Shown here in pieces: positions 54,361 to 64,000 of a stretch of DNA of 64,000 nt; the stretch's first letter is position 1, and every line of letters begins with the position of its first letter. Made by a program: the position numbers and the translations under genes. The stretch is from Azorinus chamasolen (taxonomy: Eukaryota; Mollusca; Bivalvia; Cardiida; Solecurtidae): positions 31,624,006-31,688,005 of the forward strand of contig OY755244.1 of NCBI GenBank assembly GCA_963576725.1, read 5' to 3'. A model generated the notes under the pieces. That model saw nothing but the letters and a program-made list of their open reading frames with translations. It made no database searches and had not been told where the DNA came from.

Positions 54361-54620
54361 AAGTGCTTGTGTGGCGGCCGTAAAACGTCACCCCGTACTT
54401 CATTCTCAGTTTTGTTATATCTTCTGATCCTTCGAGATCATGAATTTCGGTACTTCTTGTTCTGAAAATTGAATACCGCTTAATACCGGTGCTAGGGGGC
54501 GTGAGCAGTGTTGCACTTTCAATTACTGCTCATGAACAGACTCAATAAAACCGAGTCTGCAATTTTCTCTTTTTGTGTTGCAATTCTTGCTTTCGGGGGA
54601 TACCAACTTTCAGAATTTAA
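54345..54620 (+). repeat. Dispersed repeat R, right part of copy 11
   Basis: Full unit from TTCAGGTGTTAAGTGCTTG through TGATCCTTCGAGATCATG and GACTCAATAAAACCGAGTC to TTCGGGGGAT. Confidence 0.85.
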
Positions 54621-54621
54621 G

Positions 54622-55200
54622 GGAGCTTGAGTCCTTTGTCATTGGAAGTTTCATTTAAGTACGGTTGTCGCCAGTTTGTGCTGTGCAGCGTTTTCCACTT
54701 TGGCATTACAGTCACCCTGCACCATAAATACGTCTAAAAAGTCGCCCCGTACTTCATTCTCAGTGTTGTTATATTTTTCTGGTCCTTTGGGATCATTAGT
54801 TTTGATGTAATTAGTTTTGAAAATTGAATACTGCTTAAGCCGGTGCAGGGGGTGTGAGTAGTGTTGCACTTTTAATTACTACTCATGAATAGGCTCAATA
54901 AAACTGAGTCTGCAATTTTCTCTTTTTGCATTTCTGTTTTTGCTTTCGAAGGATCATCCAATTTCAGAATATTACTTTTGCGTCTGGTCAATGAGTCCCT
55001 GAAAATGTTGGTAGGAGTTGTCCACGTCTTCATCACTGTGTCCAGTTATTGCAACGTACACCAGTATTATCGTGGTTTTGATGGGATATTCTATCAGGCG
55101 GGTGGAAAAGGGCTGGTATCACATAACGGTCTTTTTGAAACTTACCCTTCCTTAATGTTTCAATAAGTCAAACCTGTATCGTGACATATAGTATACCAGT
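54622..55200 (-). pseudogene. RTE-type endonuclease fragment, split by R
   Basis: Minus-strand reading in two pieces. At about 54990-55110: IILVYVAITGHSDEDVDNSY then QHFQGLID, resembling the VYAPT...SDEE-hhh block of AP endonucleases in RTE-like elements. At about 54630-54735: VQGDCNAKVENAAQHKLATT, the GD-NAKVG block (usual GDWNAKVG) with its catalytic Asp and Asn. An R copy (54730-54975) separates them. Upstream, KFQKDRYVIPALFHPPDRIS may belong to the same protein. Dead fragment. Confidence 0.5.
54730..54975 (+). repeat. Dispersed repeat R, copy 12
   Basis: Complete core from GTCGCCCCGTACTTCATTCT to CGAAGGATCATCCAATTTCA; inserted in the endonuclease fragment. Confidence 0.85.
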
Positions 55201-55560
55201 TCTACTATATATTTAACCCCATCCTTGTATCCTACGGAAGGCACGATCATTCTTGACCGGGACTGCGACTGATCTGGTATACTTGTTTGCTTCTTTGTCT
55301 TCATATATTAAGATATGTCTAGGCCAAATAATAGCTTAGCGGAGCCCATCCTTCTCAAGACTTCTTAACCACAGACGAGATGCATATATGCATATGGTTC
55401 GCCTTGATCCTGAACACATGGCAATTGGATTCCTAAGGTCTACTCTGTTTGCAAAGGTGGGATATTGCGTTTATGAGGAAAACTGTTAAAACTGTTGTAT
55501 TGCATTTGTATTTAAGAAGGGCAGACACAACATTAGTCACGGTTCTACTCTTTAAGCATG
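55201..55560. other. Intron sequence, unassigned
   Basis: No feature recognised. Confidence 0.3.
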
Positions 55561-55574
55561 TGGTATCTCAATAA

Positions 55575-55835
55575 ATGACAAACGAACTTTGTCACCCTTC
55601 CTTTTGTTTGCCTTGCGTCTTTGTGCTTGTGATTTTGTTCATGTGTGGAACGTTTGTCTCTGGTTCTTGTGTGTCTTTTGGTGTTTTCTGTGTTCATTTC
55701 GTGTGTGAGTGTGCGTTTGGGTGTGATGTTGTGTGTGTGTGTGTGTGTGTCATGCTGTCTATCGGTGTTTTGGTGGTGGTTGCGTCTTGTATGTGGCTTT
55801 GCCTGCTTGACTTTACTACTTTTCCATTTGTACCT
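55575..55835 (+). repeat. PLE-B 3' UTR end, plus orientation, with (GT)n
   Basis: TTGTCACCCTTCCTTTTGTT to GCTTGACTTTACTACTTTTC, reverse complement of the UTRs at 26.43, 31.31 and 32.10 kb. (GT)n at 55727-55751. Confidence 0.75.
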
Positions 55836-56140
55836 TATTTTGCTTAAACTCATATAATTATGCTGCATTTTAATTTTTTTTTCAATTACTTAATGCATTT
55901 AGGAAGTGTTTGTCTGAGTGACAAATCACATGGACGTCGAGTTACTCAGCGTATTATTTTGGCCCCAGGCTGTTTGCAAATATGACCAGGTCGCGATTGG
56001 TAGCATGATAATGGTAAAGATAAATTGTAAGACACTAGATATAAGTATAAAAGTATTATACATATATTTAAATATATTGCCATTATTAGCTAAGCGAAAG
56101 ATGTACACGCTCATTGTAAACACCACTTATTTTGTTTCAG

Positions 56141-56968
56141 GTATTGGGACTTCGATTATGTATGTATGCAGTTCTACTGCAATTGCAAGAACATTTGAAG
56201 GCAAGGAATGTATCATAGCAATGATTATATATAACAGTGCTTCAGGTGTTGGTACTCTGGGATACCCATTTCTACTAGACTTCTTAGTCAACAAATACGA
56301 AATCAGTGGAGTATATTTAGTTGTGGGCGGTTTGAACCTCAACAATCTTGTTGTTGCGCTTTTAGTGTGCTACAGTAATATGATCATCACAGACGTAGGA
56401 AACATCAATACAGAAGAAAGTTATTTAGATTCAAGCACTGATAAGACACAACCCGATAAGTCCATTTCAAGGCTTTTGTCTTTAATAAAATATATTAAGT
56501 CCGCAGTGTGTCAAGTAATCAATGTTCGTTCTGCTGTTGTTATAGCAGCTACTGGTATATCAGTTGGATGTTTAGATGGTTTTCTTGTGATAGTTTTAGA
56601 TTTTGTTGTTGTATCTAAAGGATTTTCTGTTAAGGAGGGCCTTAATTCATACACTGTGTTTAATGCATGTGTTATTTTAGGAACAATGCTTCCAGCGATG
56701 CTCAAATTCAAAAAAGGTATGAACCCAATAACAATTTTCGTTATATGCCCCTTTTGTGGCTGTATTGGAGAAATACTTACTTTAGTAGCATCTGACCTTT
56801 GGTTGATACATGTTGGAAGAGGATTGTCCGGAATTGCACTAGGAGGTTTAATATCCGGCTCGTCAGTCGCACTCCTGTTTAGTGTTGGAAAAGAAAGGTT
56901 TAACGAGGCTTTGGGAATGCTTATTACATCTATAGGTGTCGTGTCTTGTGCGAGTGGACCTCTCTATG
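56141..56968 (+). CDS. Monocarboxylate-transporter-like protein (SLC16/MFS), exon C (TM4-TM11)
   Basis: The longest exon (828 nt, phase 1 at both ends; acceptor TTTTGTTTCAG, donor GTAAGA). It encodes GIGTSIMYVCSSTAIARTFE, then NSASGVGTLGYPFLLDFLVN, a central hydrophilic loop (about 56390-56480, NTEESYLDSSTDKTQPDKS), and the second six-helix half. The second half includes VVIAATGISVGCLDGFLVIV, GLNSYTVFNACVILGTMLPA and LIHVGRGLSGIALGGLISGS. SGVGT and the long loop between two hydrophobic halves are typical of SLC16 proteins. Family members are plasma-membrane carriers of monocarboxylates or related compounds; the substrate here is unknown. With exons A, B and D the protein has about 436 residues plus the missing first exon, a normal length. 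Confidence 0.9.
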
Positions 56969-57249
56969 GTAAGAATGTTTTACTTGTTTTTAGCGTGCAC
57001 AAGTGGATCTATTACAGCCATGATTGCTTACTTGGCAAATATAAGACAAGAGACAATTGTTCAAAATTTTGTATTATGACGAATGACCAATTATCTAATA
57101 TTTTGACCAAATACGTTACGTCCTTGTATGCGGTTTATTCGATTGATTACTTAAAATATGTATCCATGAAATTAATATACAACTTGTCATCATTATATTA
57201 TTATTATTATCATTTATCATTATTATTAACAATTTCGGCGCCAAATTTC

Positions 57250-57344
57250 TAATTTTATTTACTAATTTGCTAAAATAAGATAATGAGATAAATAAGTGCA
57301 AATTTCAAATGAGTCAAGCATATGTATAGAAAGAGATTGAGACA
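57250..57344. other. Intron sequence
   Basis: AT-rich stretch before a PLE-B UTR copy; nothing recognised. Confidence 0.3.
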
Positions 57345-57830
57345 AAAAAGTACAAAAATGAGTCATGCAGGAAACACCACATACAGAACAAACAGTCGCC
57401 CGAACAGCAACACAAGGAAACAACAAATGTACATAACTATAAAAACATCAAGAGACGCACAAAGACAAAACAAACATACAATAGGGGAAGATGGAAGTAC
57501 CGCCTTGGAACGGTCAGAGACAAAAGTCACTGGGGGTTAAACCGGGTTTATGGGCGCCCAACCTCACACTTATTCCATCCCCACCCTAAAAGACAAACAG
57601 TGTAAATAAACGTATCCCCTCTCCGACTAAGCTACAACAACCGCGATGGCAAATACAGTGGTAAAGTGCATGTACATGTATAACGAAACCATTTAAGTGA
57701 ACGAACTGTATCCACCTATCGCTAGTGTACTGAATGATTGAGCTGCAAACAGATTAACTGTAGAAAAGTAATAAAGGGTACAACAAAAACGAAATAGTAC
57801 AGATATCCGACGTTCTCCTTCCGTTAAGTC
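57345..57830 (-). repeat. PLE-B 3' UTR copy
   Basis: TACAAAAATGAGTCATGCAG (3' end) through CCCAACCTCACACTTATTCC to GTACAGATATCCGACGTTCT. Nearly the same as 30.40-30.87 and 61.99-62.46 kb. Confidence 0.78.
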
Positions 57831-57834
57831 CCTG

Positions 57835-57882
57835 ATCAGACGCCGCCTTGAAAAGACGGCGTCTGATCTGGGACTGCACTAT
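57835..57882. repeat. Hairpin
   Basis: GTCCCTGATCAGACGCCG pairs with CGGCGTCTGATCTGGGAC around the loop CCTTGAAAAGA. Resembles the hairpins at 10.04 and 10.58 kb in style. Confidence 0.8.
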
Positions 57883-58224
57883 TTGTGGTGGTGCATTTAT
57901 GCAACATCGGCGGTGAAATGGTTAAAATGTATATAATAGTCGCGATTTCAAAAGTATTGATATATACATTTGATTATGTAGATTACTGATGGTAAGTGTG
58001 ACGAGTATTCACTAGAATGTAAACCATTGACAGCCTATATTTGATATTAAGGGGATAACTCGTATATGCCAACTAAGTTGAATATCTGCTTCTCTGTTTT
58101 CCAACAAGTGGTCATTTCCCTAATATACACATTATTTATCTGTATGGAATTTTAGTTTTGATAAGTAACTGTCTTCCTTTTTGCGATACATAACGTTAAA
58201 ATGTAAACCTGACATTTTAGTATA

Positions 58225-58375
58225 AATATTGGTCTTGGAAAAAGTTGGCAGCCTCATGCAAGGTGATTGTCATGCAGAAAGATCCTGCATGACTTTCATT
58301 CTGCATTAGGTAGCCACCTGCATAAAAACGCCTTAATTCTTTTCTGCTAGTCTTCCTGTTAGAGCGTTTTACTGT
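58225..58375. repeat. MITE related to the 47.7 kb element
   Basis: Shares GGTGATTGTCATGCAGAAAG and GCCACCTG-type blocks with 10140-10250 and 47750-47820, and ends GTTTTACTGTA. Confidence 0.55.
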
Positions 58376-58418
58376 ATCGTATGTGAGAAATATCTTACTG
58401 GTGTTTATGATATTTCAG

Positions 58419-58594
58419 GTTTGATGCGAGATGAGCTGCAAACATATGATGCTGTTATAGCACTGACAGCTAGCCTTCTTGGTGTGTCGGGATTATTTTC
58501 ACTGGCGGCCATGTGCTTTACAAAACCTTCTAAAGACGAAACTGACGTAAAAGATAAAGTTTCTCTTGAACCCCTTTTAAAAGGAAGAAAATGA
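58419..58594 (+). CDS. Monocarboxylate-transporter-like protein, exon D (TM12 and C-terminus)
   Basis: Acceptor ATGATATTTCAG, phase 1 start. Encodes GLMRDELQTYDAVIALTASL, LGVSGLFSLAAMCFTKPSKD and a charged tail ending LLKGRK, stop at 58592-58594. The G-x-h-x-D-x-x-x-x-YD block before the last helix is a conserved SLC16 feature. Confidence 0.85.
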
Positions 58595-58895
58595 GAGGTC
58601 AGCAGCAGGAACAGACAGCATCCTAATGCATAAACGAGTTAACTTGTGACGGTTCGAGTGATCAACAAGCAAAACGTTTGGCAAAATAATATTGTTTTAT
58701 GACACGTTTTTGACAGACATCTGCGCTATTAAGTTGAGCCGTAAATATTTTATTGACCCATCGCCTTAAAACGAAAATGAAAATGGTATGAAAAATTATA
58801 AATGATGTACTTTAATTAAAAACAACCAGCGCAATAGTAGCCCTTTATATGACTCATGTGAGTACTGTTGCTTCTCATTAACTGTTATGACAGTT
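58595..58895 (+). other. Probable 3' UTR and downstream
   Basis: Follows the transporter stop. No clear canonical AATAAA close to the stop; AT-rich. Confidence 0.3.
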
Positions 58896-58899
58896 TACA

Positions 58900-59265
58900 A
58901 AGTAAACCGAGTCTGCAATTTTCTCTTTTGGCATTTCTACTTTTGCTTTCGAAGGATCACCCATTTTCAGAATATATGTACTTCACAACAGCAGGTGTTA
59001 AGTGCTTGTGTGGCGGCCGTAAAAAGTCGTCCCGTACTTCATTCTCAGTGTTGTTATATTTTCTGGTCCTTCGGGATCATTTGTTTTAATGTTATTAGTT
59101 TTGAAAATTGAATACTGCTTAAGCCGGTGCTAGGGGGCGTGAGTAGTGTTGCACTTTTAATTACTACTCATGAACAGACTCAATAAAACCGAGTCTGCAA
59201 TTTTCTCTTTGGCATTTCTACTTTTGCTTTCGAAGGATCACCCATTTTCAGAATATATTTACCTT
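58900..59265 (+). repeat. Dispersed repeat R, copy 13 (about 1.4 units)
   Basis: Runs from GAGTCTGCAATTTTCTC through ATCACCCATTTTCAGAATAT, ACAACAGCAGGTGTTAAGTG and a full core, and again to ATCACCCATTTTCAGAATAT. This shows that the end of one unit continues directly into the start of the next. Confidence 0.88.
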
Positions 59266-60220
59266 TATAGATAACATTGTAGATCATATAGCTGATTGGC
59301 GCTCTCTCTGGGGAGCGGGTTTGTTGGATTAGGAATGTAAAACTGGCAATAGACCTATGACTAACATGATGGAAAAAAACTATTGATTGTCAATACAGAA
59401 TTTTGTTCGGGTATGAAATTAATATATAATGGAAAAGAAATATTTTGGGGTAATAACTTCTCCGAAGGTCTGGTCAAATAAAGTGGCAATACCGTCACTT
59501 GTTGTATGACGAGGATACATTATGCGGTCAAAAATACCTAAAGTGGTGTGCATCACAGAAACAATACAAGAAAATTATTGATCTAAACATTAAAAGGGTG
59601 CCATTAAAAAGAACAATCATAACTGGTTTTGGTCAAATCTATTTTGAAACAAAACTGCTTAGAATATGAGTTACCGTGCTATGTATACGCTGCTCTAACC
59701 CTTTCAATAAGCCTATTTTTCTGTTATTAAAACAGTGTAAACATAACTGAAGACCAAAATGAAATATTTTTGCATGAAAATATACACTAATTGGCACAAT
59801 CATTCAAAGGTTTAATTCAGCATATTGCTGTTGGAATTACCACAGTTATACATACATGTATATAAAACTGTATATATACATATAAAGTTATATACATATA
59901 TACGTATAATAAAATAATGAAATTGAAACAATTAGATAATGAATTTGTCCAAAGCTTTTAGTAGTGAATGCGGCAATGATACTATGTCATATGACACAAA
60001 TGTATTGATATTTTCAGCTGCACATAAGTACATTGTTGGCACAAAAAAGTTTAAGTCTTAACAAGCATGTGCAACAAATAGCGATCGATAATAGCAGTCT
60101 GCTTAATAAAAATAATCAAAATACTTGATTGTAACTCTCATCTACCCCTTCTCCCGACAGCCCCATTTATAACTGTTCTCCTAATTCTAATTTCCAAGCA
60201 CTTTTTGCGATACTGTATGT
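59266..60220. other. Unassigned non-coding sequence
   Basis: AT-rich, with a TATATACATATAAAG stretch near 59870. Part (59920-59980) resembles 8270-8335. No gene recognised. Confidence 0.3.
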
Positions 60221-60224
60221 ATAT

Positions 60225-60545
60225 GTACAAATGTGAGCCATACAGGAACACCACATACAGAACAAACAGCCGCCCAAACAGCAACAAAAGAAAACACATC
60301 AAATATAAAACATAAAGAGAAGGACAAAGACAAAACAAACATACAATATAGGGGAAGGATGGAAGTACCGCCTGGTATCGTTCAGTGACAAAAGTCACTG
60401 GGGGTTTAAACCGGTTTAGGGGCGCCCAACCTCATCCCCTTATTCCATCCCCGCCCTAAAAGACAGTGTAAATAAACTAATCACCTCTCCAAATAATCTA
60501 CAACAACCGCGATGGCAAAGTGCATGTAAAACAAAAATATTTACT
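60225..60545 (-). repeat. PLE-B 3' UTR fragment
   Basis: GTGAGCCATACAGGAACACC to CTCCAAATAATCTACAACAA, a diverged copy of the 57.35 kb type. Confidence 0.68.
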
Positions 60546-61990
60546 TGAAAAAAACTGTATCCATGTATATAAGACATGGCGTCTTTCTAATCTTTTTTTT
60601 CCTATACTTTTATCCGTATTGTATAGTTCATTCTATACTTTTGGATATATATATATATGTGGAATTCATATGTGCAGTTGGTGTTGCTGTAGATAGGCAT
60701 TGCCTGTCTGACCTCCATTCTCTTTTTAAATAAACCAATGCGATATCAATATCATCGACCCACTGCCTCACACAGTTTAAAATATATACACACTATTATA
60801 TATTAAAATAATAAGAACAACATTATAATTCAAAACTGAAACATTTAGTGAAACAAGAAAATATTTAGACACACAATTATGTCCATGGGGTGGGGGTGGA
60901 GCAAACTATATCACAGGAGCCTGAAATTCTAAAATACTTCTAAACTAATTCTAAAAGAGCGTATAATTATTTCAGACTCATATAGTACTCTTAACAAAAC
61001 ATAAGGAGTCTTATAACCACCCCAAAAACTACAGGCTATTCAATTAAACAGCACCATATACCAAATGCAACGGGGTTTTCAATGCCATGGGTTTTTATAT
61101 ACAGATAGATCATTTGCCAATATAATCACGAAAGTTTTCAATTGTTTTTATCGCTTTCCCCTGTATACACACTTGCATAAATTTGTGTTCCAGTCGATTT
61201 TCTATAGAGGTAGTGCCTTATTCATAGCAATACGTTATGCTCAACCGTATTAGAGTTATCATTTCTCATAAAAATCACCACTTTCTACACCAGTAGAAGT
61301 ACAAAGGTAATGAAACCGCTGAAATGTATTGTCTATCGTGTCAAGTATACCATTTGCCTGCTGGGTGCTACCTGATTGGCATTTCCAAACATCTTGGATC
61401 CAGAATACAAACTGTTTGACACTCGGGCAATGAACAGAGCTTCTCAAAAAATCAAATTATGCAAATACGAATACAATCGTAGTTTAGTAGTTGAGCTTTT
61501 ATAAATGCACCGTTTTGTCAGCAAGACGATTTTTAACGTTTTACTCCTTGAATATTAATGCAAGACGTAATGACATTATGCATATTAATTGTCTGTATGT
61601 TAATAATAACAGATGAAACACTAATATGTTACCGAAATAGAAAATGATAGTTTAAAATGACAATATGAACAAATTAAGATGTGTCCACTGCAGAAACTCA
61701 GTAATCAGATCTATAATACTCCATAAGCAAGCATAGTAGATAGTTGCTATAATAGCTATTTGGTTTGTGTCTACTGCTGTTTGCACATATGTAAATACGT
61801 ATTCATATCAGCTAAATGGTTATATGTACATACGTGCATTACTGTTCAGAGCTGATGTGTAGAATAGTGTAGACCAAAGGTTGCTTAGTATGAATGATCT
61901 AATTGGCCCCATCTCTGCAATAATTATTACACCTGGTTTACTACACGACGCATCACTTAAATGACGTCACTAGTTCTAATATTTAGACAT
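60546..61990. other. Unassigned non-coding sequence
   Basis: No credible gene. Short frames near 61065 and 61259 have no recognised motif. Confidence 0.3.
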
Positions 61991-61997
61991 ATATAAT

Positions 61998-62505
61998 AAA
62001 AGTACAAAAATGAGTCATGCAGGAAACACCACATACAGAACAAACAGTCGCCCGAACAGCAACACAAGGAAACAGCAAATGTACATAACTATAAAAACAA
62101 CAAGAGACGCACAAAGACAAAACAAACATGCAATAGGGGGAAGATGGAAGTACCGCCTCGGAACGGTCAGTGACAAAAGTCACTGGGGGGGGGGTTAAAC
62201 CGGTTTATGGGCGCCCAACCTCACACTTATTCCATCCCCACCCTAAAAGACAAACAGTAAATAAACGTATCCCCTCTCCGACTAAGCTACAACAACCGCG
62301 ACGGCAGATACAGTGGTAAAGTGCATGTATAACGACAACATTTAAGTGAACGAACTGTATCCACCTATCGCTAGTGTACTGAATGATTGAGCTGCAAACA
62401 GAGTAACTGTAGAAAAGTAATAAAGGGTACGACAAAAACGAAATAGTACAGATATCCGACGTTCTCCTTCCATTTCTGGATTTAAGAGGTCGCCTTCATA
62501 GAGTA
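61998..62505 (-). repeat. PLE-B 3' UTR of the copy at 62506-63060
   Basis: From the ORF end down to GCATGACTCATTTTTGTAC at about 62002. Includes CAACCTCACACTTATTCCAT and a G run at 62186-62194. Confidence 0.8.
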
Positions 62506-63060
62506 CTAAACCTTTCTTGTCGGCGTACATGCAAAGAGGCCAGCGTGATTGCCAACTGTAAAAGGGTTCACAACCAAACATGCAGTATGGTGTAGTACTA
62601 CAGGATCATATCCCTTTTTAATGAATTTTTTAACATATTTGATGAACAAAGTGAGAAAATGGGTATGTCCAATAATTTTACGAAGTTTGTAAATCACATC
62701 ACCATAAAATTCAGGATGTGAAATACCGTGTCGCAGAAGCGCCTTGAGATTACATTGGTACTTGCCAATAAGCGAGAGATTTCGATAGTAAAATTTAGAG
62801 AAAGTTTTTCTTAGTTTATGGTATCTATATCCTTGCTTAAGCAGTTTCTCAGTTAAAATGAGATTTCGACTGTTAAACTCGTCAATAGATGAACAAGCTC
62901 TAGCAAAACGAATAAGTTGAGATATATAAACCCCGTAAGATGGAGCCCGGGGAACATCCCCGTCAAGATGAGGAAAATTAACAATATTAAAATCAAAATC
63001 ATCTCTTTTGTCATATATTTTAGAAGAAATCATTCCATTATCAATTTTAAGGTCTAGATC
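62506..63060 (-). pseudogene. PLE-B reverse transcriptase, C-terminal part
   Basis: A 175-residue open stretch (62506-63033) matches the second half of the 27025-27990 copy: GDVPRAPSYGVYISQLIRFA, LLKQGYRYHKLRKTFSKFYY, HPEFYGDVIYKLRKIIGHTH, KKGYDPVVLHHTACLVVNPF, then TVGNHAGLFACTPTRK. RT motifs A-C are missing: the copy is 5'-truncated at about 63060, where the sequence turns unrelated. No nuclease domain follows. The 3' UTR continues to 61998. Confidence 0.78.
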
Positions 63061-63204
63061 AAGCCATATACATGCGTAATTTAAGCCTTTACCTTGGACT
63101 GATTAATCACCACACATCTAGTTATATGTCAGTTACATGGAAAAGAGAAAAGACATATCAATAGTAGGCTTTAAGCAATAATGTATCACAATATATAATA
63201 TTAG

Positions 63205-63879
63205 GGAATGCAGGTCTGGATATACCAACTGCTAATTTGCCAAATGATAATTGTTTTTTGCAAGTTGCTGAATGCCAATTGCTTATTTGCCAAATGCTAA
63301 TTGTTTTTTGCCAGTTGCTAATTGCCATTTATTCTAGTTTCTTTTCTCTGAAGAGTGCTTGCTGGTACCCAGCAAATTTGATGATACGTTTAGTAGGTCA
63401 AGTACCGCCACTGCATTACATTTTCGGGATTCATATCGGCGGGTGTCATTCCACAATATGTTTTTTTTTTGTCCTTTATGAATGCTATTTTTCAGACATT
63501 TTAATGAAATAAGATCTTAGGATCCTCGTCGTTACTGTGTGGAATGTGGATCGGGCCATGCCAATTACTAATGCCAATTGATAATTTTCCAGTTGCTAAT
63601 TTGCCAAATGCCAAATTGCCAAATTCCAATTGCTAAATGCCAGTTGCTAATTGCCATCTTGTCAGTAATTCTTGTTTCTTTTCTCTAAGTAGTGCTTGGC
63701 GCGTGCATAGATTAGACAGATCGGTGGGCTTCATTCTACAATATGTTGTGTATCCATATCAACACAGTAATATACCCAATTTCTGTACATCTGAACGCGA
63801 GGAAAACACCTTCGTATTTTTTTCAATTGGCAAATAGCAGTTTAGCAAATGGCAATTGGCATGTCCCGACCCGCATTCC
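63205..63879. mobile_element. Small inverted-repeat element with GCCAATTGC-type units
   Basis: The end GGAATGTGGATCGGGCCATG (63541) is matched in reverse by ...CATGTCCCGACCCGCATTCC (ending 63879). A third, direct copy of this end starts at 63205 (GGAATGCAGGTCTGG). Next to each end are short repeats such as TTGCCAAATGC and CCAATTGCTAA. No ORF of note. Confidence 0.65.
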
Positions 63880-64000
63880 ATAATGATCTATTAGTAATAT
63901 CAAATACTCACATTTCCAACAGTAATGCCTAATGATGGAAATATAACCAAGCTACCTATTCTTTGATGAAATAAGCAAGACTTGTATCACTAGTACGCAT

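Overview
This window is eukaryotic, AT-rich, intron-bearing and dominated by repeats. It is most likely nuclear DNA of a bivalve mollusc. The main pointers are elements built like bivalve 'pearl' elements (a core of 150-170 bp tandem units followed by an ACGG/ACAG microsatellite), abundant Penelope-like retroelements (PLEs), L1/Tx1-type and CR1/jockey-type LINE remains, a tRNA-derived SINE and several satellites. The species cannot be read from the sequence.

Only one host gene is well supported. It is a monocarboxylate-transporter-like (SLC16/MFS) gene on the + strand in four exons (45811-45971, 48207-48350, 56141-56968, 58419-58594). It encodes about 436 residues from within transmembrane helix 1 to the stop codon; only the first exon was not found. 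The three internal introns are all phase 1. The 7.8 kb intron between the second and third listed exons holds an antisense 5.1 kb LINE with an intact 1,249-residue ORF and an exact 16 bp target-site duplication.

Layout. 0.3-1.7 kb: a 1.4 kb repeat inserted into a PLE fragment. 2.5-3.3 kb: CR1/jockey-like RT pseudogene. 3.9-8.2 kb: an endonuclease-bearing PLE (715-residue ORF, minus strand) with inverted terminal repeats that carry hammerhead-like ribozyme motifs, and a pearl-like element nested at the 3' end of the ORF. 8.2-16.7 kb: hairpin MITEs, a decayed LINE and copies of a roughly 270 bp dispersed repeat, called R here. 16.7-22.05 kb: a 5.4 kb element with terminal inverted repeats and a core satellite of about 288 bp. 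23.9-24.8 kb: a second hammerhead-like site and an unidentified coding-like fragment. 24.8-34 kb: a graveyard of a second PLE-type family with no visible GIY-YIG domain (called PLE-B here), with copies nested in copies. 34.4-36.1 kb: a foldback and the inverted partner of the 1.4 kb repeat. 36.4-39.7 kb: pearl-like and other dispersed repeats. 39.7-45.3 kb: minisatellite, including a 45 bp unit open on both strands. 45.8-58.6 kb: the transporter gene. 58.6-64 kb: R copies, PLE-B pieces and a small inverted-repeat element.

Most of the remaining open reading frames are shadows of repeats. Boundaries of repeats were judged by eye and can be off by tens of bases.
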